Shown here: one piece after another, positions 58,320 to 64,000 of the stretch
How positions within the stretch are numbered: position 1 is the stretch's first letter
Layout: every line of letters starts with the position of its first letter
Origin: Flavobacteriales bacterium
Lineage (GTDB): Bacteria > Bacteroidota > Bacteroidia > Flavobacteriales_F > PHOS-HE28
Length of the DNA stretch: 64,000 nt
Assembly (NCBI GenBank): GCA_016721825.1
Contig: JADKHI010000005.1
Span: forward strand, 1 to 64,000
Reading direction: 5' to 3'
Notes under the pieces: generated by a model
Told to the model about the DNA's origin: nothing
Seen by the model: only the letters and a program-made list of their open reading frames with translations
Database searches by the model: none
Program-made: the position numbers and the translations under genes

Positions 58320-59347
58320 CGCGCGTAGGCTTCGTTGATGCGCTTCACCAGCGCGGGTCCTTCGTAGATCAATCCCGTGTAGACCTGCACCAGGTCCGCT
58401 CCGGCCTCGATCTTCTCCATTGCAGCGGCGGCACTATCGATGCCACCGACCCCGATGATCACGATCGGCCTGGGCATCCGATCGCGCAAGTAGCGGACCA
58501 CCTCGGTGCTTCGATCACGCACGGGTACGCCGCTAAGTCCACCAGCGCCCATGGCGACCACTTCTACCGCAGGGGTCTCCAGGTCATCACGTGAAATGGT
58601 CGTGTTCGTTGCGATAACGCCTGTGATGCCGCTCTCCTTCACCACGGCGATCACATCATCGAGCTGCGCATTGCTCAGGTCGGGTGCGATCTTCAGTAGG
58701 ATGGGTTTTCGCAGCACACCTTGATCCGTGCGCTGGGCATTCAGTGCCATCAGGCGGTTCAGGATCTCCAGCAGAGGTCCCTTGTCCTGCAGTTCGCGAA
58801 GGCCGGGGGTGTTGGGGCTGCTCACGTTCACCACGAAGTAGTCCACCACCGCATGCAGCGCATCGAAGCACTTCACATAGTCATCAATGGCCTGCTCGTT
58901 CGGTGTTGCCTTGTTCTTGCCGATGTTGCCGCCGACGAGGATCCCAGGCTTGCGCCGCTTCAACCGCTCCACAGCGGCCACGACGCCACCGTTGTTGAAG
59001 CCCATGCGATTGATCAGTGCCCGGTCCGCAGGCAGACGGAACAGGCGCGGCTTGTCATTGCCAGGCTGAGGCAGCGGGGTAAGCGTGCCCACCTCGATGA
59101 ATCCGAAGCCCAGCGCGGAAAGGGCGTTCACATGCTTGGCATCCTTATCCATGCCGGCCGCAAGGCCAACGGGGGACGGGAACAGCAGCCCCATCACCTT
59201 CACAGCGGCATTGGCCGGAGGACGTGAGCCGCCAACGAGCTTCAGCGCTCCGGGCACCTTCACCGCGACCTCGAGCAGGTTGAAGGTGAGGTGGTGCGCC
59301 CGTTCGGGGTCGTAGCGGAACAGGAGCGGACGAAGAAGCTTGTACAT
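58307..59347 (-). CDS. pyrD: Quinone-dependent dihydroorotate dehydrogenase (class 2)
   Basis: 346 residues from the ATG at 59347; the three-codon-longer start at 59356 would fall within the promoter box. The N-terminal membrane-associating helices ('MYKLLRPLLFRYDPERAHHL') are the mark of class 2. 'SPVGLAAGMDKDAKHVNALS', 'GNIGKNK', 'VVNVSSPNTPGLR' (catalytic Ser region), 'LKIAPDLSN' and 'GVGGIDSAAAAMEKIEAGAD' are the FMN and orotate sites. It oxidises dihydroorotate with quinone in pyrimidine synthesis. HMG-CoA lyase follows with overlap, an unrelated pathway, so the pairing is only operonic. Confidence 0.95.
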   Translation of the reverse strand: MYKLLRPLLFRYDPERAHHLTFNLLEVAVKVPGALKLVGGSRPPANAAVKVMGLLFPSPVGLAAGMDKDAKHVNALSALGFGFIEVGTLTPLPQPGNDKPRLFRLPADRALINRMGFNNGGVVAAVERLKRRKPGILVGGNIGKNKATPNEQAIDDYVKCFDALHAVVDYFVVNVSSPNTPGLRELQDKGPLLEILNRLMALNAQRTDQGVLRKPILLKIAPDLSNAQLDDVIAVVKESGITGVIATNTTISRDDLETPAVEVVAMGAGGLSGVPVRDRSTEVVRYLRDRMPRPIVIIGVGGIDSAAAAMEKIEAGADLVQVYTGLIYEGPALVKRINEAYARWKG

Positions 59348-59353
59348 CGGCCG

Positions 59354-59361
59354 CAAAGGTA
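59354..59361 (-). promoter_or_regulatory. -7 promoter box TACCTTTG
   Basis: A perfect TAnnTTTG on the minus strand, 6 nt before the pyrD ATG at 59347. With initiation a few bases downstream of the box, the pyrD transcript would begin at or next to the start codon. Confidence 0.65.
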
Positions 59362-59386
59362 GCGGCCAGGCCTGAGGGTCATCTGT

Positions 59387-60598
59387 TCAGAAGTAGCTGG
59401 ACACGCCCACAAGCACCTTCGCGGTCCGGCTTGCAGGATTCCCCAGCAGGTCCCGCTGCCATTCGTATCCGTAGTTGGCACGGAGCACTGTACCCGAGGC
59501 CGGACGGAAGCCGATGCCTCCTGTGATCGCGACAAGCTCGTCGGCGATATTCCCACCGGTCTCATTGAACGTACCGACGTTGTAGTCCACATACTCAGCC
59601 CGCAAAGCCAGGTTCAGGCAGGCGTCCTTCCAACCGAACACGGGCTTCCGCATGATCGCCTGAACGAAGTCGACGAAGCCGCCGCGTTGCGCCCTGCCAT
59701 ACTGCTGTGTATAGGTATCCGGCACATCGACCATGGCCCACACGTGCTCAGCAGTGATGGCCGGACCATGGGTGCCGAAACGCGCGGTGTAATCGATCGC
59801 GAGCAGATCAACGCGGCGCCGAACATCGAGCTTGAGCCCATCTTCCTGGAAGCGGTTGTACACGCCACCCATCCAGGACAAGCCCAACTCACCATAGCAA
59901 CGGTGTTTGATGGCGCCTTTAAGGGTGACCAAGGGAACGCCGTTGGAGCTTTCTTCGAACCGTTCGGAGTTCGCCTTCGCGGCTGGCAGCCATGTGCGAC
60001 CTTGAGCGTTGTCCACGATGCTTCCATCGAATCCATTGGTGAGGTAGGCCTCGTAGGCGTAGACCCACGCTCCTCTGGCGGTCTTGCCGTACAGGCCGAA
60101 GCCCACGTTGCTCCAAGTGGCGGGGATGATGGTGGTGCTGGCGATGGGCCGATCAACGAACTCCCACTTCGGCCCATCGTGGTTCTGGTTGAAGGCGCCA
60201 ATGGGGTTCATCAACACGCCACCACGCAGGTTCAGCATGGGATGCAAGGCAAGGTCAATAGAGGCGAACTCGATGTTGATCTCCTTGCCCCCCTCCTCCA
60301 GTTCGATCTCCGTGAGGAACTTGATGCGACGCGTGATGCTGCTGCTGATGAAGAGGGTAAGCCTTGGCAACTGGAAAGAGAGACCTTCGGAAATACCGTC
60401 GGTGTTCGAGTAACGCGTATTGGCCTCCACATAACCGCCCAGCGCAATGCTCCCCCCACCCAGCTGCTGGAACGGACGACCATAGACCGCGTCCATGTTC
60501 AGCTTCATGGTGTCGGGCGTTACGGGGATCGTATCACCCTGTGCGAACATCGCGGCTAGTTGATGTACGAACAGGACCGAGAGCAGCAGCCTTTTCAT
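59387..60598 (-). CDS. Outer-membrane beta-barrel (porin-like) protein
   Basis: 403 residues with signal peptide MKRLLLSVLFVHQLAAMFAQ. Alternating amphipathic strands ('FQLPRLTLFISSSITRRIKF', 'GFGLYGKTARGAWVYAYEAY', 'LALRAEYVDYNVGTFN') and a C-terminal aromatic strand ('AKVLVGVSSYF') suit an outer-membrane barrel of the phosphate-selective-porin/OprO-like class. No plug domain is present, so it is not TonB-dependent. The ATGA overlap with the Rieske gene puts it in the same operon, possibly as the pore for the substrate that the redox proteins handle. Confidence 0.85.
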   Translation of the reverse strand: MKRLLLSVLFVHQLAAMFAQGDTIPVTPDTMKLNMDAVYGRPFQQLGGGSIALGGYVEANTRYSNTDGISEGLSFQLPRLTLFISSSITRRIKFLTEIELEEGGKEINIEFASIDLALHPMLNLRGGVLMNPIGAFNQNHDGPKWEFVDRPIASTTIIPATWSNVGFGLYGKTARGAWVYAYEAYLTNGFDGSIVDNAQGRTWLPAAKANSERFEESSNGVPLVTLKGAIKHRCYGELGLSWMGGVYNRFQEDGLKLDVRRRVDLLAIDYTARFGTHGPAITAEHVWAMVDVPDTYTQQYGRAQRGGFVDFVQAIMRKPVFGWKDACLNLALRAEYVDYNVGTFNETGGNIADELVAITGGIGFRPASGTVLRANYGYEWQRDLLGNPASRTAKVLVGVSSYF

Positions 60599-61029
60599 TG
60601 GGTCGCGATGACGAGATCTTCACCCGCATAGGTCACGGGGAATCGCTTCAAGGGCTGCGAAGCCGGTCCTTCCAGCACGGCGCCACTGTTGCTGAAAGCA
60701 CTGCCATGTGCCGGGCAGGTGAGTTGATCGCCGGACACGTTGAGCTCCGCGTTCTTGTGCGTGCAGCGCATCAGCAGGGCGATGTGGTCCTGATCACCGT
60801 TGCGGTACACGATCACAGGTGCTTCAAGCCCTTGCACTTCCACAATGATGCTGCGTCGGAAGCTGTCCTTCCCTTCGATCGCAAAGGCGTCCTTGCGTAC
60901 GCGCCAACCTCCTTCCCCGGCTGTGGCCAGTACGTGTGGGATGCTGGCGCAGCCAGCTAGTGAGAGCATTCCGGTAGCTGCCGCACAGGTACCCATACCG
61001 CTGAGGCGAAGAAATGAGCGTCGTTCCAT
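60595..61029 (-). CDS. Tat-exported Rieske [2Fe-2S] lipoprotein
   Basis: 144 residues. The N-terminus has 'RRSFLRLSGMG', a twin-arginine motif, and the lipobox 'LAGC'. The Rieske cluster site is C-T-H, 13 residues later C-P-A-H ('RCTHKN' and 'LTCPAHG'), in the usual two-box order. It should be folded in the cytoplasm and sent through Tat, then lipidated in the envelope. Its stop overlaps the barrel start (ATGA) and its start is 3 nt after the di-heme stop, so electron transfer between the di-heme protein and the Rieske protein is likely. Confidence 0.92.
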   Translation of the reverse strand: MERRSFLRLSGMGTCAAATGMLSLAGCASIPHVLATAGEGGWRVRKDAFAIEGKDSFRRSIIVEVQGLEAPVIVYRNGDQDHIALLMRCTHKNAELNVSGDQLTCPAHGSAFSNSGAVLEGPASQPLKRFPVTYAGEDLVIATQ

Positions 61030-61032
61030 GAT

Positions 61033-62214
61033 TCAGAGGCTTTCGAGGAAGCGGAGCAGGGCTTCGCGGTCCGTGGTTGAAAGTTGCTGGTAGGCTATGC
61101 GGCTGGCCTGGCCTTCGCCGTCGTGCGCTTCAATGGCCTGCTCAATGGTCGTGGCTCGTCCATCGTGCAACAGGAAGTAACTACCCCCTTGGGAATCGCT
61201 TGAAAGACCAAGTCCCCAAAGCGGTGGTGTGCGCCACTCGCTCGTAAGTGCGCTGCCCTCGGTGTATCCATCATCAAGCCCGGATCCCATGTCGTGGAGC
61301 AGCAGGTCCGAGTAAGGCCTGACGGTCTTGTTCGCAAGCGGCGCTATCGGCGACGGACCCGTGACCAGTTCAGGCGTATGGCACTTCGCGCAGCCCACTG
61401 CGGTGAACACCTGCTCCCCGGCGATCACCTGCGGATCATCCTTGTCGCGTTGAATGGGAGCCTTCAATGTGAGCAAGTAGAAAACCACCTGATCCACTGT
61501 GCTGTTGCTCACCTCCGGGTCCAGGATAGCACCGGTGTAAGTATCGACCGGCTCATAGTTGCTGGTGATACCGATGTCCTGATTGTACGCGTTGGCGGTC
61601 TGCTGAAGGAGATCGTACGCGGCACCCTTGCGACCAAAGCGACCAATGTGCTTGCCCCCTTGTTCCACCGGAGCAGGGCGATGCGTAATGTATGCCGGTG
61701 TCGTGATCCAGTTGGGTGTGCCGGAGATGCCATCGCCATCCAGGTCGTCGGGGTCGGCGAGCGCAAGGATCATGGCATCCGGCACGGCATCCAGAAAGCC
61801 CAGACCGGTATTGGGGGGGGGCAGCAAACGGGTCGACGTAGCTCCGGCAGGCACCTCTTCCGGCGCGAACCCTGGCAATGCGCGGTGCTGCAATTGCGGT
61901 CCACCTTGATCCAGGTACTGATTGCCCGTGCCATCGTTCTGCCCGAAACGTGTAAGCGACGTGAACGGATGGCCACGTCCATCGCCGGCGTGACAACTTC
62001 CGCAGGAGGTCGAAACGAACAAGGGTCCCAATCCGGTGGCCGAGGTGAAGACCTCGTCGTTGAAGGCCACGTCACCGGCCAGGAACCGCGCTTGTTCATC
62101 CGTGGAAAGCCCATCCACCGGGCCGTCCAACAGCTGATCCTCAGCAGGGGCATCGGGCATCAGCTTGTGGCAACCGACAAGCACGAGCGACACGAGGAGG
62201 AGAACGAGACGCAT
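61033..62214 (-). CDS. Di-heme oxidoreductase (COG3488 type) lipoprotein
   Basis: 393 residues from the ATG at 62214 (MRLVLLLVSLVLVGCHKLMP, lipobox 'LVGC'); the longer start at 62256 lies in the operator. Two CXXCH haem-c sites, 'CGSCHAGDGRG' near residue 75 and 'CAKCHTPEL' near residue 275, are conserved in the di-heme thiol-oxidoreductase-like family. 'FGRKGAAYDLLQQTANAYNQ', 'SGTPNWI' and 'LLHDGRATTIEQAIEAHDGE' also fit. Relatives accompany imelysin-type iron genes. It heads the operon with Rieske and barrel genes, divergent from a metal regulator. Confidence 0.92.
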   Translation of the reverse strand: MRLVLLLVSLVLVGCHKLMPDAPAEDQLLDGPVDGLSTDEQARFLAGDVAFNDEVFTSATGLGPLFVSTSCGSCHAGDGRGHPFTSLTRFGQNDGTGNQYLDQGGPQLQHRALPGFAPEEVPAGATSTRLLPPPNTGLGFLDAVPDAMILALADPDDLDGDGISGTPNWITTPAYITHRPAPVEQGGKHIGRFGRKGAAYDLLQQTANAYNQDIGITSNYEPVDTYTGAILDPEVSNSTVDQVVFYLLTLKAPIQRDKDDPQVIAGEQVFTAVGCAKCHTPELVTGPSPIAPLANKTVRPYSDLLLHDMGSGLDDGYTEGSALTSEWRTPPLWGLGLSSDSQGGSYFLLHDGRATTIEQAIEAHDGEGQASRIAYQQLSTTDREALLRFLESL

Positions 62215-62232
62215 GGAGATCTGAACTGAGGG

Positions 62233-62240
62233 CAAATGTA
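62233..62240 (-). promoter_or_regulatory. -7 promoter box TACATTTG
   Basis: A perfect TAnnTTTG on the minus strand, 18 nt before the di-heme ATG at 62214. It is 8 nt from the palindrome at 62249-62262, so the operator would sit just upstream of the box. Confidence 0.6.
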
Positions 62241-62248
62241 AATTATTT

Positions 62249-62262
62249 TTAGTCAAGCCTAA
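62249..62262. promoter_or_regulatory. DtxR-like operator TTAGTCAAGCCTAA
   Basis: An almost perfect palindrome (TTAGTC / GCCTAA, one mismatch) of the TTAGnCnnGnCTAA type used by DtxR-family metal regulators. It lies between the divergent di-heme operon and the DtxR/MntR-like gene, in an AT-rich patch (62241-62265). It probably mediates autoregulation and control of the redox operon. Confidence 0.6.
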
Positions 62263-62285
62263 TTTTCACCCATCTTTGCGGCGCG

Positions 62286-62951
62286 ATGACCACCTCACTC
62301 ACCCGCAGCGAAGAGGACCACATCAAGGCCATCCATGGCCTGCAACAGGCCGGCACCAGCGCCTTCACGAAGGACATTGCGGACCGCCTGCACACCAAGG
62401 CCAGCAGCGTGACCGACATGCTGAAGAAGCTGGCTGAGAAAGGCTTGGTGAAGCATGCACCCTACTACGGCGCTACGCTGACCACCAAAGGCCGCAGGCA
62501 GGCCCTGATGCTGGTGCGCAAGCATCGTCTGTGGGAGACCTTCCTGGTGCAGCGGCTGGGCTTCGGCTGGGACGAGGTGCACGAGGTGGCTGAACAACTC
62601 GAACACGTGGGCAGTGAAAAGCTCGTGGAGCGGCTGGACGAATACCTCGGGCGCCCCGCCTTCGACCCGCACGGCGACCCCATCCCCGACGCACAAGGGC
62701 GTTTCCCCGAACGGGTCACCCTGCCGTTGGTGGACTGCGCAGTGGGCGAGCGCATCCGGCTGGTGGCCGTGAAGGACCCGAGCGACAGCCTGCTGCACTT
62801 GCTCAATGAAAAGGGCATCGGCATCGGCTTGGAAGCGGAGGTGCGCGCGAGGCAGGATTTCGATGGCAGCGTGGAACTACGCACCAAGCAAGGGCCGGTG
62901 CACGTGGTGAGCGGACGTGTGGCCGAACACCTTCTGATGGAACGGCGATGA
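62286..62951 (+). CDS. mntR: DtxR/MntR-type metal-dependent repressor with FeoA domain
   Basis: 221 residues. The winged-helix domain (1-60: 'TSLTRSEEDHIKAIHGLQQA', 'DIADRLHTKASSVTDMLKKL') is followed by the dimerisation/metal domain ('LMLVRKHRLWETFLVQRLGF', 'VAEQLEHVGSEKLVERLDEY') and a FeoA/SH3-like C-terminal domain ('IRLVAVKDPSDSLLHLLNEK', 'VVSGRVAEHLL'). Metal-ligand His/Glu positions are visible. It is followed by the Nramp gene (ATGA overlap), so Mn(II) is the probable co-repressor; Fe(II) cannot be excluded. The symbol is a family guess. A CATCTTTG box lies 7 nt before the ATG. Confidence 0.92.
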   Translation: MTTSLTRSEEDHIKAIHGLQQAGTSAFTKDIADRLHTKASSVTDMLKKLAEKGLVKHAPYYGATLTTKGRRQALMLVRKHRLWETFLVQRLGFGWDEVHEVAEQLEHVGSEKLVERLDEYLGRPAFDPHGDPIPDAQGRFPERVTLPLVDCAVGERIRLVAVKDPSDSLLHLLNEKGIGIGLEAEVRARQDFDGSVELRTKQGPVHVVSGRVAEHLLMERR

Positions 62952-64000
62952 AGGAAGGCAAGGACCGTTCGCTCAGCGAAGTGCACAGCAGCGTGAGCAT
63001 CCCGCAAGGGCGCGGCACCTGGCGACGCCTGTTCGCCTTCCTGGGCCCTGCGTACCTGGTGAGCGTGGGCTACATGGATCCCGGCAACTGGGCCACTGAC
63101 ATTGCGGGCGGCAGTGCGTTCGGCTACCAGCTGATCTGGGTGTTGCTGATGAGCAACCTGATGGCCCTGCTGCTGCAAAGCCTCAGTGCACGACTGGGCA
63201 TTGTACGCGGGCTGGACCTGGCGCAAGCCTCACGCCACACCTACCCTCCCATCGTCAACATTCCGTTGTATGTGCTTGCGGAGATCGCCATTGCGGCCTG
63301 TGACCTGGCGGAAGTGATCGGCATGGCCATCGGCCTCAACCTGCTCTTCGAACTGCCCTTGCTCTACGGCGTGCTCATCACCTCCTTGGACACATTGCTC
63401 ATCCTCTTCCTGATGCACCGTGGCATGCGCGTCATGGAGGTCTTCATCATCTCCATGGTCTCGCTGATCGGCCTGTCGTTCCTCATGGAGATGTTCATCG
63501 TTCAACCAGAGGCCACGTCGATCCTCAAGGGCCTTATTCCCTCAGCTCTTTCGGACAATGCCCTGTACATCGCCATCGGCATCATCGGCGCCACGGTGAT
63601 GCCGCACAACCTCTACCTGCACAGCTCCCTGGTTCAGACCCGCCGGTTCGAGCGCAGCTCCGAGGGCAAGCGCGAAGCCGTTCGTTTCAACTTCATCGAT
63701 ACCGCAGTGGCGCTGAACGTCGCCTTCCTGGTGAACGCGGCCATTCTCATTCTGGCAGCTGCCGCCTTCCACACGCACGGGCACTTCGAAGTGGCGGAGA
63801 TCGACCAGGCGCATGTGCTGCTCGGCGACCTGTTCGGAACGCTCGCCCCCGCGCTCTTCGCCATCGCACTGATCGGCTCCGGGCAGAGCTCAACCATCAC
63901 CGGCACCTTGGCCGGGCAGATCGTGATGGAAGGCTACCTGGACCTGCGTATCCGGCCCTGGCTGCGGCGCCTGCTCACCCGCCTCATCGCCATCGTGCCG
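62948..64000 (+). CDS. mntH: Nramp family divalent metal transporter, 5' part
   Basis: The frame from the ATG at 62948 is open to the window edge (351 codons visible; 3' end missing). TM1 carries 'VGYMDPGNWATD' (DPGN, metal site) and TM6 'GATVMPHNLYLHSSLVQTRR' (MPH with the metal-selecting Met). About nine helices are visible. It imports Mn(II), perhaps Fe(II), with protons. The ATGA overlap with the repressor stop means the two are translated together. The tie to the DtxR operator upstream suggests Mn-dependent repression. Confidence 0.93.
   Translation, partial: MKEGKDRSLSEVHSSVSIPQGRGTWRRLFAFLGPAYLVSVGYMDPGNWATDIAGGSAFGYQLIWVLLMSNLMALLLQSLSARLGIVRGLDLAQASRHTYPPIVNIPLYVLAEIAIAACDLAEVIGMAIGLNLLFELPLLYGVLITSLDTLLILFLMHRGMRVMEVFIISMVSLIGLSFLMEMFIVQPEATSILKGLIPSALSDNALYIAIGIIGATVMPHNLYLHSSLVQTRRFERSSEGKREAVRFNFIDTAVALNVAFLVNAAILILAAAAFHTHGHFEVAEIDQAHVLLGDLFGTLAPALFAIALIGSGQSSTITGTLAGQIVMEGYLDLRIRPWLRRLLTRLIAIVP

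Noticed and set aside
1..64000. CRISPR arrays, restriction-modification, toxin-antitoxin or phage genes
   Set aside because: No regularly spaced repeats, no Cas, methylase, integrase or capsid motifs were seen on either strand.

Overview
The window looks like chromosomal DNA from a GC-rich member of the Bacteroidota, most likely a Flavobacteriales-type lineage. Eleven genes encode secreted proteins ending in type IX secretion (T9SS) sorting domains of type A or type B ('NVFSPNGDG...' gliding-motility-type C-termini). Shine-Dalgarno sequences are not evident, and many starts are preceded by a TAnnTTTG-like -7 box, the promoter element of this phylum. No rRNA, tRNA, CRISPR array or classical transposase was recognised. 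GC content was judged by eye, not computed.

Region by region. 1-5157: two tandem T9SS cargo genes, a DUF1801 gene, a T9SS type B cargo gene and the beta subunit of an acyl-CoA (probably methylcrotonyl-CoA) carboxylase. Two related intergenic repeats, at about 1601-1788 and 3329-3516, each end directly at a start codon. 5158-6362 holds no convincing gene and looks like decayed sequence. 6363-13517: small membrane and secreted proteins (including a tandem paralogue pair), a polysaccharide deacetylase, and a run of small cytoplasmic proteins (DUF1801, GNAT, YdeI, VOC), followed by an XRE-pentapeptide-repeat fusion and an RlaP-type nucleotidyltransferase. 13703-20430: hypothetical proteins, YjdM, a frameshifted T9SS gene, DinB, a T9SS type B propeller protein and DUF3224. 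20506-25156: two class III adenylate cyclase genes in tandem, plus a 3' remnant of a third. 25183-34027: mixed metabolism and regulation (RibD-like reductase, CvfB, methyltransferase, esterase, AraC regulator, Tat/T9SS dioxygenase-like protein, rhodanese, DUF2461, MmcQ). 34173-40960: T9SS cargo, a MuiA-like DUF4139 protein and a lipoprotein. 41300-43814: an MlaE-MlaF-MlaD-type lipid ABC transporter operon. 44597-55563: an LIC_10190-type membrane protein, T9SS cargo, a tightly overlapping polysaccharide operon (GT2, WcaF, two GT4, deacetylase), and a second three-gene group. 55748-59347: a metallophosphoesterase, a 452-bp inverted-repeat-bounded cassette carrying a broken GxxExxY gene, HMG-CoA lyase and pyrD. 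59387-64000: a di-heme cytochrome / Rieske / outer-membrane-barrel operon, divergent from a DtxR/MntR-type regulator and an Nramp metal transporter that runs off the right edge.

Functional links. The carboxylase and HMG-CoA lyase would be consecutive parts of leucine catabolism, although they are 52 kb apart. The Mla, glycosyltransferase and T9SS genes all concern envelope building and surface display. The regulator/Nramp pair and the divergent redox operon share an intergenic region holding a DtxR-like palindrome, so they are probably co-regulated by metal. The most unusual elements are the inverted-repeat GxxExxY cassette, the start-codon-abutting intergenic repeat, the common placement of promoter boxes 4-9 nt before start codons (suggesting leaderless mRNAs), and the cyclase remnant.
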